Below are positions 1 through 13,381 of a stretch of DNA of 64,000 nt, piece by piece (position 1 is the stretch's first letter; each line of letters begins with the position of its first letter). The DNA comes from Phallus indusiatus (Eukaryota; Basidiomycota; Agaricomycetes; Phallales; Phallaceae), in the NCBI GenBank assembly GCA_027605045.1, contig JAQFWX010000083.1, positions 89,233 to 153,232 of the forward strand, given 5' to 3'. A program made the translations under genes and the position numbers. Under the pieces are notes generated by a model that worked only from the letters and a program-made list of their open reading frames with translations, did no database searches and was not told the DNA's origin.

Positions 1-754
1 GGTGGAGGAGAAAAATTGGAGAGCTTAAATAAAGAATGTGAGCTGAGTAAAAGGATAAAGGGATGCACACGTGCACTTGAACAAAGGAAAAGAGTTCACG
101 TGGTCACGATCGGTGGATTTAGCAGGAGGACAAAGGAGTGTAGCAGCAGGTTAGATATACCCGCAACAAGGGAACTCAATGGAGTTGAGAACAAACGAGA
201 GCGTCGAAACGATGACAAAGGAGTAGCCTTTAACAAAATATTTAGTTTTTATTACCTTTAGTTATCTTGCGGGTATTCATTGACACGACTCAGAGTACAA
301 TATGCATTCGTTCATCTGTACAACAATAAAAACACGTGTATTATACCATCAATTTACATACATAAAATCCACGAAATACCCGAACCCGGGTTTTTTTTGG
401 CTTGGATTTACATAAAAAAACGTCGAAAACATTGGCAATGACTTCTCATTTTACGATGATGCATATTAGGCGATATTTACTCTTTCGTCAGTTTGCCTAT
501 CAACCTCATTGAAGAAGTGGACTTCTAAGCAGCCACCGTGGGTGTCGCTTACTTTTTGTTCTCGATAAAAAAGATTTATAGTAAAAAGCGTGCTACGTAA
601 TGAGGGAAGAGAAGTGTAATGCGAGTCGTGGATCAAATGTCATTAACAAAATAAATCATACTAAAAAAATTGCGAGGTGTCCTTGTATGTTTCATGAATT
701 CATAATTAAAATGCATAAAATAAAGAAAAAAAGAAACATCGAATGAGCTGGAAA
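1..754. other. Intergenic sequence downstream of FAB1
   Basis: AT-rich sequence following the FAB1 stop codon. I see no convincing coding exon or repeat. It presumably contains the FAB1 3' untranslated region and the flank of a gene outside the window. Confidence 0.5.
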
Positions 755-3700
755 TCAATCCATCATGCCATCGCCTTCTTCGTTAGATTGGGTTTTATCT
801 TGCATCCAGCGATCCGGAACCTAATTCATATGACCACAGAGATTAGTTTTCTTAGTTTGAAAGTGTCGAGGAACGTAAATACTCACAAGAGGAAAGTAAC
901 GCTCCATGGCACTTTTAAATCTGGCCTTGTACTGCTTTGGTGTTACGATGGTCGGTTCTCCCTTCAACGCACCTCCGCCAAGGAACGAAGCATCTTTAAC
1001 CCAACTTTCTAACTTCTTATCCCAAGTGTATGTGCGGATGTAGTCTACTTTAGTTCAGTATCATGAAACAAAAATGTGTAAAATCGCATACGTACCCACA
1101 ATCCCCACTACTAGTTCGTTTTTGACGCTGTCGATACCTACAACCAAGGAATAGTCCATGACGTTGAGATCGGATAAAAACTTGGTGTCGTTTCGTAGTG
1201 TTGCTTGAAAAATGCGTTTGGAATGTTCACGAATATACAACGGATTTAAGTGTGCAGCTATATCACACAGTTAGTTTGGTCTGTTCAATCAGCTTGAGGA
1301 TAAATATAATCACTTTTGACGAGATTCTCGTCCAGTAACACTTCGTTTTCTTTACCAGTGGCAGGCACATGTCGGTTTCTAGTCGAACCTTTCAGATCGT
1401 AAATCTACAAGACACAAAAAGTAAGTCTTTGATGCACACACACAAATGAACATACACTTACTTTGGTAAACCTGCGGTCGTAGAAAAGATTTTCCATAAC
1501 GAGGAAAACCGACGAAGCTGTCTTAGGTTTGATCCCACGCTTAGCATCCTTAGGACGAGTGAAACTGATTCGATAACAGCCAAAGATCTTGGCAAGCAAG
1601 GTTGGACGCTGAAAAGAGTCAGAGTCAATCGGTGATCGGATTTTTGTAGGAATACATACGCCATCCGCAATTGTCGAAGCCATGTAATCGAAATATGCTG
1701 GAGCGAAGGTAGCCATTGAAGACATCTCTGCTTTGGACAATTCTTTCGCTATGAATCGGTCGTCTAACATCCGCAAACCAAAACTTAGATAGCTGACGAA
1801 AAAATATTGTTTGAAGTCTCACCTTGAGTCTTTAAAAAACCGGAGCCAGATTTACCACCCTTGGCATTCCACTTGATACAGCGTGCAAGAGACTCAATGA
1901 TGCTCTTCTCGCATTCATAAATCCTTCGCAATGCGTGAAATTGTTCGGGAAACATGAGTACGCAGGTGATAATAATGTCGTCAAACGCAAAGTCAAAGGC
2001 TAAAGAAAGTATGTCAATATCGTACCCAGTCGACTCGAGTAATGAAAAGAAAACACTGACACCAAGCATATTCCGATCCAGAGGTTTGCTTAAGAAACTG
2101 TACAGCATCGCCTTCTTCCTCATGATCAAGATCCACTACACCCCAAGAAGACGTTGACTCCGTAATGGAATGATCGTCAGACATGAACGGTTCAGCGTTC
2201 TCAATGATCCTAGACTTGCGTCGCGCAAAACGAGCCGCTTTCTGCCGTTCTCTATAATCCTTACAACTAGTTTTTGAATCAGTAACGCTAAATTAAAACA
2301 AAGGATAAGAAGATGAAACAGACCTAAGTGCAACAGCGATGATAGAAGTCGGTTCGTCAGTCCTTAGTGCAATTGGCGAGTCTTGGTGTATATGAACAGG
2401 ATCAGCAATGAGATCCTCAAACGAGTCAACAAGATTCCTGGGTAGCCCTTGTTGTTGTGACCATAATCCAGACAGCGTTTTGATAAATGATCCTTTCTCT
2501 TGAAGGATGTGGGTACCTTCAAATGACGTCAATGCGGGTGAACCCGACCTAAAAGACGGAATTCCAGGTGAAGGAGGAACGGAGGAGAATAAAGATTGAT
2601 TTGAGATTGGGGTGTTCAACGAAGATTGGCGAACGACGGTCTGAACGGGAACAGGGATGTTCTGCGATGCAGTAGGACTGGCCTCTTTGCTCGATTCTGG
2701 CGGAGTTGTTTCTGCACTTGGTGGAGAGGGTGTCTCAACGATGGAAGGATCTCCTCCGGATGAAGAAGGTTGAGAGTCTGTATTATCCCGCTGAGGTTGA
2801 GATCCCTCTTCTTCTTCCCCATCTTCCTCGTCGTCTGCGTCGCTGGATTCATCATTGCTGTCTGACTCATTGAATATCACTTGTTGCAAGTTCTCGATGA
2901 CATGCACGCTAGGGCGCCCAGAAGCAACAGGACGAGCCCGTCGTCCCCTGAGAAGTGCATAAGGTCGGTTCGCCCTTTCAGTGTCCCTGGCTATTCTTTC
3001 AAATTGCCGAGCGAGAGTGGAAACTTTTGAATTCGTATTCCCCCGTCGTAACGTGCTTTTAGTGTTCGTCCGAAGAGTTGATCTTTCGCGTGACGCAATT
3101 CTTTGTGTGCCTTTTCCTTTAATAGTTTTGGAAGAGATTTCACGTGAAAAGGCACCGACGGATAAAGCGCTGGCTTTTGAATTCGAACGCTTATCGGGAG
3201 AAACCTGTCTCGAAGAATTCCGAGTTTCAGGCATTCCAGTTGATATGGGCGCCGGTATTCGACTAGCGTTGCCCTGGTCGGTTTGCTGGCGTCGACTAGT
3301 CAAGTACTTCGGAGCAATGTTAGCCGCGTAACTTTGTTCAAAGTCGGATAAGAATGGCTGCAGAGGTTTCTTCGTCCGCGTACGACGAACACGAGGGCTT
3401 GTAGTTTCTCTCTCAGCGGGAGATTTCTTGGGTTCTGAAACCTCATACTGTTTCACTAAGGCTGGAACCTTTATTCTAGGTGCAGTAGGCCGAGGAAGTC
3501 TAGAGATGTAGGTCTTGTTATTGGACACCTGTAGATTCGTTTAGTAAACAGGTGATCAACGAGAAGGTGAAACTATCCTTACCCGAGACAGAGCACGGCT
3601 ACCACTGATAGTCGAATCGCTCTCAATATCTGACTTCGGGGACCGACATTCTTGTATACTTTCTACTTGTGGAGGCGGCGCAGGTTCAGCCTGCTGTTCC

Positions 3701-6700
3701 GGTGCCGCTGAAGAAGTCAGCTCTCCAACGCTGTCGTTCATCTCTGTTCCCTCGGGGGATTCATGAAGTACCGATTGTTCCATATTCTCCTCCTTCTCTA
3801 CGATGTTAGCATCAGTGGGAGCAGGTAACGCCGAATTCGAAGCGAGTTTGTCTTCGTATGTGGACTCCGTCTCCGAGGCAGATGATGGCAATTGCACAAT
3901 GCCAGTTCGGCGCCGAACAGAACCACTCTCAGCCTCCGACACCCCACTGGAAGGCAACTTGTCAATAGTTGTGGACGACTCGTTCCTCTTGCTGGACCAA
4001 ATTACCGAACCAATTCCAGAAGCACGACGGACTTCCTTTTCTCGAGGTTTCGGCAGCATATCTAACTTGGATTGCCATCCATACATGTATTCTTGAAGGA
4101 GTTGTCTTGCACGTCCTAGAGCGAGAGTATCGGTAGGAGGCGACTCTTGATAAATCCGGTGTATGTCTTTGGCCATCTGAATACGATGTTTCTCAGCTTC
4201 TCGAAGGTAGGCTGCAGCTTTGATAGATGCATCGGGATAAGAGTCTCCAAATTCGAGGAGTAGCAGTTTCAGGTCATGTATCAAACCCGCGAACCATGTT
4301 GCATTCCGCTCTAACATACGGAGATAATAGTTGTTCTTGAGCTCTAAGAGTACCTCTGGTCGTACGAGAACACGTCTGGGAGGGAAAACGATTTCTTGTA
4401 GGACAATAGGTTCGGTGTAGAATCGAAGGACAGTGCCTTTGTATGCGAAATATCTTGTATGATCCAAATAAATATTATGCGCGCAGCCAGCACCGGGGAC
4501 AATGAGAACATCGGCAGGGTAAAAGTATAACTCGAGAAATTTGGCGAACGAATATCTGAGTGTTTCCTCGCTGACGGGAATGAAAGGCGTGGCTTGCCCA
4601 CATCGACGACATACGCTCCAAGTCGTCACCAAATCCTGTATAGGGGCGTCCAAGGACTTGGCTTGTATCTTCCCGCTCCATGGTTCAGCCACGATGATAA
4701 GTTTACTTTCGTTGTGAACATAAACTTTGCAATGAGCTGTAATTTGTTCTTCACACGAAGAACAAACTGTTTTCTTGTCTTTGGACGGCGTGAGACCTTC
4801 AGCAACAGTCCTGTCGATGAAGTAACCAAGTGTGCAATCGTTCTCGCCGTAGTACGTGAAGAATGTCAGAACTGGATTATGACACGGTTTGCATTGATGG
4901 CTTTCGGCTAAAGGCGCAACGAATTCACGAACGGCCAGGGTCTGATAATGTTCAATTGCAAAATCGTTAGGGTTCTCGCGTAGATACCATTCCCAGATAG
5001 GACGATGCTCGTCGTATTGAAATTGCGCCAGGCCAAGTGTGCTCTCTTTGGTAAGCTCCGAAGCTTGTTTCATAGGTACAGGTTTCTCCACGAGAGAAAA
5101 GTCTTCTTCAGTTTCGGTAGGAGCATCAAGGGCGGGGACAAAGATTGATGCAATGGAGTCACGCATCGCTTCGACATCTACCTCTTTATTGTTTGCACCA
5201 TAGTCAAAGTATCCTAAGAAGATGATCAGCAATTGAAGCAACTTAAGCTTATTAAAAAGCATACCAGTAACGGGTTCGCCTAACTTCAGAACAGGAAGTG
5301 CTGCAGGAGTGACTTGCAGGTCTGGAAGAACCAAAGGGGATGCCTCCGCAGGTAACTCGGAAGCCTTGATAGTCACCTCTCTATCATGACCCGAAGGCCG
5401 TTTTTCCTCCTTCTGAACCACTTCGTCTTCCCAAGCGGCTTTAAGCTCTCTCAGCATATCATCCAACTCTTTCATACGTCGAATAGGATAAGGAGGAGGA
5501 AACCGTAATGTAGCAGAGACAGAGATAAAGTTCTTGAGATACGGCTCAACCGACTCGCAAATACGTTGCGTTAGCTTCATGCGAGCCACATCCTCTGGAG
5601 GTAGATCGTCTTCGTCGAGCAGAGCAGAGCCTTTGACGGTAGGGCTGACGACAACAGCTGAATCTCCGGCATCGAGCTCAGTAGAATCATAATCTACAGC
5701 CGTCGGAGCCGGAAGCCAACGAGGAGGGGGTACCATTGTACCTTCCGGTCCGGCATTTGCCAAGAATGACAACGTAGGAATCGAAAGCGTGCGCGGCCGA
5801 ATAGAAGGAACAGAATATGACAAAGCAGGAGTTGGAGAAGAAGAGGAAGAAGGAATAGCATCGGCATTAGTAACCGGAGGAAGCGTTATGACGGAGTCTT
5901 TCCAAAGATGAGTTTCCATTTTCAGATTGCGCACGACGAAGGCCAAGAAACGCGTGACATTCTTGATGCGTCGTAGTAGTGTAATATCCCCACCTCGTAA
6001 GATGATGGTACATCCCATCTCGCGATAGCATCCTTCGAAGCGCATGTACGTTTTCCGACGACCTGGTATGAGCGGATGATCGAACGTCTGCAGCTGAAAG
6101 CGTGTGCAATGTCCTAGTCTCGGTTCGACAGCCAGCCTGTCCATGGAAGATAAAACGTCCGCTTGGGTCATACGAGCGACGAGCTGAATAGCAGAAGCTT
6201 TAACGCTACGAGCAACGGCGATGTTTTGTTCAAGTAAAGCCTCCAGGGCTATTCGACTAACAGACTTCTCGACGAGCAAGACGTGTGGACGTAACGCTGC
6301 AACTCGTCCGACCAGGTTGGTAAGGTATTGCTTCTCTTGATTAACAAGCGGATCCAGATGCATGTATTGCCCTTCAACACGATGAAATTCGAATGGGAAA
6401 GTGACCAGCATAACACGAGGATTCCGGATAGTCCGAGCCATATGTTTGTGCGCGACGTTCTTTGTGATCACAGCTCCGTCGACGTACTCAGAGTCACGAG
6501 GAGAGCCACCCGGTATCTTCTTGATCTTCACATGCTGCCGAACGTCCATTGAGGAAGACGGAATGAAAGCTAGATCGCGCGCCATTTGAAGAGAAAGTCT
6601 GAGCAGCGTTTCTTCCCATTCCTTGACATTTGGAACGCCTTCACGAGTTAGCATTTGACGAAGAACAACCCGTAGATGGAACATTGAACTGGCATTGAGT

Positions 6701-8197
6701 TCTTGAGCATAACTAGAAACTTGTGTTAAAAGTGATAGAGAGACGAGCGAATACAAAAATACGTACGCGGTACTTTCTCGGCGGGTTCGCCACGCAGACT
6801 CAGGGCCTAGTGGACGGTCCAACCGACTTTGTACACGACTTCGCATGAATGGGACAGCGATCTCTGTCTCGGCAAAAGAATTTACACGTGAGGTGCGTAG
6901 ACTGATAGGCCACGACACGTCGGAGGAGGGAGCAGGATCATTAATATTAGACGATGATTTAGGGAATTGTATTGTTGATTGGTCGTCGGAATCACCAGAA
7001 GGAAACATTATAGAGCTTTGTGAAAGATTACTGCGAGATTGTTCGAGAGCGGAAGATGGTAAAGAGGGCCGAGTATCGCGTTCTTCTCGTTCATGATCTT
7101 CGTCTGTTACGTTACGTCTAAACGGGACGGGTATATCGTATTCTGCTGCAGGTGTGATTGGTCTGGAGCGCGAAGAACCTGAGCCATCATCGGAAAGTTG
7201 CCGACGAGTTTCGGCAATGGAAAATAAGTTGAAAGGTTCGTCCTTCCGGTAGAATATTTGGGAAGCAGCAAACGGACTGTGTGTAACTGGCATTTGTGAT
7301 GTTATTCCAGAGGCAACTGAACGTCGATCGTCGTCATCATCGTCGGCACCCCTTTCTCGAGCTTCTCCAAGCATAAATTACAAACTCTGACCATCCCATC
7401 CTGACCGAATCTTGATCCTTTGATGATGTTTGACGCGCAGCGTGAACAAAATATTTGACCACATATTCGACAATGGTGTTTCCGACGCCAGGTTGTGAAA
7501 ACACTTTTACAGTCGTAACATTCTTTCGCTTTAGCATCGTCCATCCAGTAGTCGCGCGAGAGGCCTGTGTCAGGCAGGTAAGCTCCTCGAGGCACATACG
7601 ATAAGGCATTCGTGTATTTGACAAACCTTCCCCACGAATCCGTCTGATTATCTTTGATACTGAGGCTGTTCTCTGAAGATTGCCGCTACCTGTGGTACGA
7701 ACGCTTCTTGCGTCGTCGGCAATGGGGAATCCGGGAATAGTGGTTCCATAAGTCGGATCGTTCGGCTCGATAGGAGAGGGCGCCATTCCGCTTCTAGAAG
7801 AAGCAGAATCATGTGCGAGACCCAAGGATGGCGCTTCAGAGATGACTGGTGTAAGAAAAACAAGTGGCGGGGCTGGTGTTGTATTGGCAACGGAAAGGGA
7901 ACTTGGTTTCGGTTTATCCGACTGCGTGCGTGGTGGCGGAGCTGTAGGCATCGAGGCGTCCTTGTGTTGTGTATTGGTAGATTGAGAATTCGAATGGTTT
8001 GTAGAGGAAGAGGATAACGGTGCTGTCAGGGTGTTCTTGACTAGGGATAAGAGTGAGGTGACGATAGCGTAGGAAGACTGGTCGTGTTCGTCCTCTTCTG
8101 AGAAAGGATTAAAGGTCGTAAGGCTCGTGACATCATCTAGCGACTTGAAACTCTTTTGACGGGGCAATCCATTCGACGTTACGGACGAGGTTTCCAT
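755..8197 (-). CDS. FAB1: Fab1/PIKfyve-type phosphatidylinositol-3-phosphate 5-kinase
   Basis: Makes PtdIns(3,5)P2 from PtdIns3P on endosomal and vacuolar membranes (family knowledge). In order, the sequence shows a low-complexity N-terminus; a FYVE zinc finger (about 7360-7600) with YWMDD, RRKHHCR and a final VCNLC; a GroEL/TCP-1-like domain (about 5900-6560, ILRGGD near its end); a Cys-rich Fab1-specific region (about 4450-4900, HQCKPC, CSSC, CRRCG); a disordered linker (2293-3528); and a C-terminal PIP kinase domain over several small exons (about 870-2400) with [15 protein letters not shown] and [11 protein letters not shown]. The final exon reads PDRWMQ and stops at 755-757. An intron at about 7575-7640 joins the N-terminus to [10 protein letters not shown]. 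Oddity: the FYVE frame and the following core frame do not connect; they differ by one base at a G4 run (7349-7352), with no usable intron. Start chosen at the first ATG of the long N-terminal frame. Identity is secure. Confidence 0.95.
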
Positions 8198-9293
8198 TCC
8201 AGACTACAGACCACGAAAGCTGGGCGGCGCGGGTCTCGGAGACGAAAAACGGACAACCAAATGAAACTGACGCGATTAAAAACAACGATTTTTGTGAGTA
8301 ATCCTTGCTCTTTGAGAGAACAGTACGTGCAAACTTACCCGAAAGGAGTCGGATGTTTCGAAAAAGGTTGGTTTGATCGGCCTCCAGTTGTTGGATTCCA
8401 TCGATGTAACACGCGTCACGCTGCGGGTGGCGGCAAGATTCCGCTGGTTCTCGTCACCCTGACATTAACAACATCAGTCCTCTGAACATGAATATTACAT
8501 TGTTGTTCTTCAGGGGAAAAAACATCTATTTTATTATGTATCCTTGGCTTGGCCGCTGGTTGGCTGCTGGGTTAACGTTTGTGCTGGGTAGCGTCACCGG
8601 CTCGGAGAACACTGGCAACGTCATTCAATTTAAGAATTCTTCGGCTTGAGCTTCGTATCAAAAATCTAAGCTTCTTGAATTCCAAGTCATGTCGTCATCT
8701 GACTGCTCCCGCGGTTTCAGAACAAACAGTTGAGTGACAGTCAGTCTATGTATCCAGTTTTGCTGACATAGACTCATAGACTCATACCTACGCGATGACA
8801 TGAACAAAATCGGTTCCCAACTCCCAGTATGTCGACAGATGTTTTCAAGCCGTTGGAATATCTCTTGTGTTTGCAACCATTCTCACTCTGTGTTGATTTC
8901 TCTCCGCACCACCTTGTCACGGAACATTTCTTATCCACCTTTCAATTCAATTTCGTTGGAATGGTCCACATTGAATCAGCGGCATCATTCTGTGCACCTA
9001 TCCGTACGATTCGTGCCGTACTACCTCGCGCATTTGAATCTTCTTTTGAAATTAAAGCTTTAAACTCCCGACCAACTAGCATCGATTCTGTAAACACAGA
9101 GATATTTATGACGATAACATGGAAAACATGTCCGGAACTTCTGATTGTGCAGCCGCCAGCGTCATTTGGTGCCATTGGGACTGTTTTATATCCCGATTGG
9201 CAAGCTATTCTAGGTCAATGACACACCAAGCTACGAGTCGCATATAAATCGGTGGTCTATCCCTCATTTGCATACAGGTCAGTCCTATCACAT
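8198..9293. promoter_or_regulatory. Divergent promoter region between FAB1 and hydrolase copy 1
   Basis: The two flanking genes are transcribed away from each other. A TATA-like CATATAAAT lies about 50 bases before the hydrolase ATG. From about 8380 onward the sequence is similar to 10820-11810, upstream of hydrolase copy 2; shared stretches include GTCGTCATCTGACT and GCAACGTCAT. The promoter was therefore duplicated together with the gene. Confidence 0.55.
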
Positions 9294-10604
9294 ATGTCGA
9301 CTTTCTTGCTATTCCCCGCATTTATAATTTCTTTCCTTCCCACAGTCCTTACTTCGGCCTGTGTGTGCAGTTCGGGACTCGTTCCAGTCTCAGTCAATGT
9401 TTCTATTCTCAGGGATCCTACCACCGAGCTCCTGAACTCGACCGACGTGATTCCACTTGAAAAGACGTTCAGCGTTTTTGGAGAACTATGTCAACCTCTG
9501 TCATCGTCTAATTCCAGCGGTTTGTATTTTCTCTCCCGTTCTCCAGACAAACTCTCATAAAAAAACACACAGATGACATCCAAATATTACTCCATGGTCA
9601 ATCGTACACACACGCATACTGGGATATTCCCTGGAACGGATACCAAAACTACTCCTACGTTCAGTTTTCCTGTCAAAATGGGATTACCTCTTTCGCATAT
9701 GACAACATCTGCGCCGGTCTATCTTCAAAGCCATCATCTGAAGAATGCCAGCTTCCGTCTGTGGCAGCGATTGCATCGACCATCGCACGTCAGGCTAAAA
9801 CTGGGCAACTCGCGCAGACTCTAACGGGACAATCAAATCCATTCAACAAGGTGATTGGATTTGGACATTCTGTTGGTTCGACGATTATGAATTATGCCGC
9901 TATACAAGATGGAGCATCCTCTCCATATGACGCATTGGTTCTGACAGGTTGGGTCTCAAATATAACGTCAACTGTATGATTTGGCTTATTGGTTTTCCCA
10001 GGGTACCTTCACGATCTTGGTTTCATGTTGGTCTTGAGCTTTGATTGTTTTTTTTTGCCATTAATAGTCTATTACAGAGAAAACTCTCAATCGACCAGCG
10101 TTCCAGCAAGCCAAGCCGATCCAGGTCGATTCGGAAATCTAGATTTAGGATATATAACAACAGTCGGAGCTAATCGTTCCGCTTATTACGGTCCCACAAA
10201 TAACTCTTTCTCTCCGATTGTATTCCAGCTGGACGTTCTAACTTTCGATGTCGGATCCATTTTCGTGGAGCTACAATCACCTTTCACATATTTCCCAGCT
10301 CCGGGGTTTCAAGGGTCTGTAGCTGAAATGGTCGGACAATTTGATCAGTTGCATTGCATAACTGATGGAGGTCCTTGTGTTCAAAGTGCGCTTCAGAGCT
10401 CTGAGCCTCCTTTTTCCCTAATTCGAAGAATGTTACCACGGTGGGTAGTAGTATCCCTTATCAATAAATCTGCATTTCATAAATATTTTTTCGTTGCAGA
10501 TCGTTATACCTAATACTGGACATTCTTTGAACCTTGAATTCACCGCATCCATGTCCTTCCGAATAATGAATGATCTGTTCGCTCAATATGTAGAAGAAGA
10601 TTGA
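9294..10604 (+). pseudogene. Secreted alpha/beta-hydrolase, tandem copy 1, frameshifted near the C-terminus
   Basis: Begins MSTFLLFPAF and continues to VLTSACVCSSG, a secretory signal peptide ending before a Cys pair. Four or five exons follow. The hydrolase core shows ILLHGQSY (oxyanion-hole HG), the nucleophile elbow GFGHSVGS and the same domain order as copy 2. Compared with copy 2 (11811-13148) the exon near 10411-10415 has five T where copy 2 has six. This shifts the frame just before the last exon, so as written translation stops at about 10530 and loses the PNTGHSLN block that carries the likely catalytic His. In the other frame the final exon is open to a stop at 10602-10604, so the damage is recent or a sequence error. 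Substrate is unknown. Confidence 0.75.
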
Positions 10605-11810
10605 GTTAGCTAGATAACTTCCCTTGTAGGAATAGGAATGAGAAATAAACATGTCTCATAATTTTGAATCTGGGAACGAACGGAGGACTAAATTCTTTCG
10701 CGTAACTTTCGCGCGCCCGCGGACTTCAATAGAGACTGATTCTACATCCGCGGTCTCCTACAATCAAATCTCAAAATCCCTCTGAGCCCCTCGATATTTC
10801 TAATAATTCTAGTTCAGTCCAATGCTGGATTCCATCTAAATTCCATCAATGTAACAGCTCGTTACAGCACCAGTCACAACGGAAAGATCCGCTAGTTTTT
10901 GACGATTTTTTCCCAAGTCATCTTGGCATGGTAATTGACGACTTCGGACATTATAATTGACAATGGGTGAGTAATGATTTACTGTTCAGTGTGAATTAAT
11001 AGTTATCATGTATCAGAATTGGCGGAGGCCCTGAATAGTTGGGCTTTTCGTTGGCTGCTACTTATAGGGCCGGGCTCGGAGTCAAGGAAGTAGCTTGCAA
11101 CGTCATCCAGACACGAATTTCCTCAGCGATATTTTGTTCGTCTTCCCTGAATATCATATCAGAAGTATGAGCTTCTCAAGATTCTACGGGGTGTCGTCAT
11201 CTGACTACTCTCCCGTGATTTTCAAAACGAAAAGAACAGTCGGTTTATCAGCCTTGATGACGAACCTTTCAAATATCAATATACACTTCGTGCACATCAT
11301 CACCAAGTATGTTGACGAGCCTTCTCAAGCTTTTGCTACCAAAACAACCTTTTATCTTAGATTGTCCCTCGCACTTACATACATCGTATTACTTCAATTT
11401 TTGTTGGTGCCTTCCCTCCATGCACCTTGTTACCGGAACATTCCTTAATATATCTGTCAACGTCAATCTATTCCTGGAGAAGGGTCGTAATAATTTAGCA
11501 GCGTTCCTTCGGCTTCCGTGGGCACCATCGGATACAAGTCATGTGCTATTTACCCCGGACTGGTATCAATTTTCTACTACAAGCACAGACATAATGACAT
11601 CCCGCGACAACATGGAATCCATTATCTCCAATTTCTAATTGTCTTTGTCATTTGGATGGCATCGTGACTGCTTTCCAATCCCGGTTGGCTAGCTAGCTAT
11701 GCCAGATTTGAAGAAGAATATTGACACGACTGGAAAACTGCCTAGTCTCGTATAAATTACGTGGAAATCCATTTTCCATTCACTTCTAGCCCAGCCTTAT
11801 TTTTTTACGA
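10605..11810. promoter_or_regulatory. Duplicated intergenic/promoter segment of hydrolase copy 2
   Basis: Similar along much of its length to the region upstream of copy 1, for example ATTCCATC followed by AATGTAAC near 10830-10860 against 8397-8412, and TTGGCTGCT near 11052 against 8559. No intact gene is visible. A TATAAATTAC lies about 60 bases before the copy 2 ATG. Confidence 0.5.
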
Positions 11811-13148
11811 ATGTCGACTGCTCTGCTGCTCCCCGCATTGTTAATTCCTTTCCTTCCCACCATCCTCGCTTCAGCCTGTTTGTGCAGCTCCGGACTTATT
11901 CCCGTCTCAATTGATGTATCTATCCCCAGGGATCCTTCCACAGAGCTCCTGAACACGACAGATTTGGTTCGACTTGAGAAGACATTTAATGTCTATGGAG
12001 AATTATGCCAGCCTCTGTCATCTTCCAACTTCAACGGTTTGTTTTTTTTTGCTCCCCCGATCGCCGAACATTTCGAACTCTTCTTAACCAACAACACAGA
12101 TGACATCCAAGTACTACTTCATGGTCAATCGTACACACACGCATACTGGGATATCTCATGGAATGGATACCAAAATTATTCTTATGTCCAGTTTTCCTGT
12201 CAAAATGGAATCACCTCTTTTGCATATGATAACATCTGCGCCGGACTTTCTTCAAAACCACAATCTGAAGAATGTCAACTCCCGTCTGTGGCGGCAATTG
12301 CGTCGACCATTGCACGTCAAGCCAAAACTGGGCAACTCGCACAGACCCTAACGGGACAATCGAAATCGTTCAAAAATGTTGTTGGGTTTGGTCATTCTAT
12401 TGGTTCGGCGGTCATGAATTATGTCGCTATTACAGAGGGTGCTTCGTCTCCATATGACGCACTGGTTCTTACAGGTTTGATCATACAGACTTAGCAATCA
12501 TTTAAGTAAATAGCTCATTTGGTTTTAGGATACATTCACGATCTAGCTTACATGTCAGTCCGGTGTTTCAACCTTTTTCTCGTCATCACCGACTGATAAA
12601 GGAATTTGACAGAGAACACCCCCAAGCAGTCAGTACAATAGCAAGTGAAGCAGATCCAGGTCGATTTGGCAATCTCGATTCAGGATACGTAACAACACTC
12701 GGGGCGACCCGTTCCATTTACTACGGTCCCACGAATGATTCTTTCTCTCCAGCTGTATTTCAACTGGACGTCCTTACTTTTGACGTTGGATCCATGTTCT
12801 TAGTCAAACAAACACCCTTCACATATTTCCCAGCTGCAGGGTTTCGGGGACCTGTCGCTGAGATGGTTGGACAATTTGATTTATTGCATTGCATCCCAGA
12901 TGGAGGACCTTGTGTCCAAAGCGTGATTCAAAACTCCGAGCCGGCTTTTTTCCCAGACTCCAAAAATGTTTCTACGGTGAGTGATATTATTCACGTCGAT
13001 GGGATCTTCTCCGCGGTTTAACTGATCTTTGTTGTTGTTGCAGATTGTTATACCTGAAACAGGTCATGCTTTGAACGCGGAGTTCACTGCATCACTGTCC
13101 TTCCAAACAATGAATAATCTATTCGCCGACTTTGTAGAAAAAATATGA
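11811..13148 (+). CDS. Secreted alpha/beta-hydrolase, tandem copy 2
   Basis: Likely an extracellular lipase/esterase-like hydrolase of unknown substrate. MSTALLLPALLIPFLPTILASACLCSSG is a signal peptide with its hydrophobic core. After an intron at about 12038-12099 come VLLHGQSYTHAYWD (HG oxyanion motif), a Cys-bearing stretch, the nucleophile elbow GFGHSIGS (Ser in GHSIG), then GYIHDLAY, a long third exon, and a last exon IVIPETGHALN with the probable catalytic His, ending at TGA 13146-13148. Introns fall at about 12475-12527, 12553-12610 and 12977-13042. All exons stay in one frame, so this copy looks functional. Copy 1 immediately upstream shares its signal peptide, intron positions and promoter, so this is a tandem duplicate. 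Confidence 0.85.
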
Positions 13149-13381
13149 GATATTTAGACCACCCCTTTTTTTGTAGTATGTAATGATGAAAAAAAAAACT
13201 TCTTATCAGAAAGATTCTTCTTCCGTATAAATAGAAATTTTTGAAACATGGCAAAGTACATTACATACTAAATTCATGACATAAAACGGGAGAGGAGTGG
13301 ACACGCAATGACCGCCGCCCGCCTAGTGCGGACTTCGAACTGGGCAACTTGGTTCAGTATATATATGTACTACTTAGTACC

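Noticed and set aside
3803..4096. Antisense open frames across FAB1
   Set aside because: They are shadows of the long minus-strand coding sequence.
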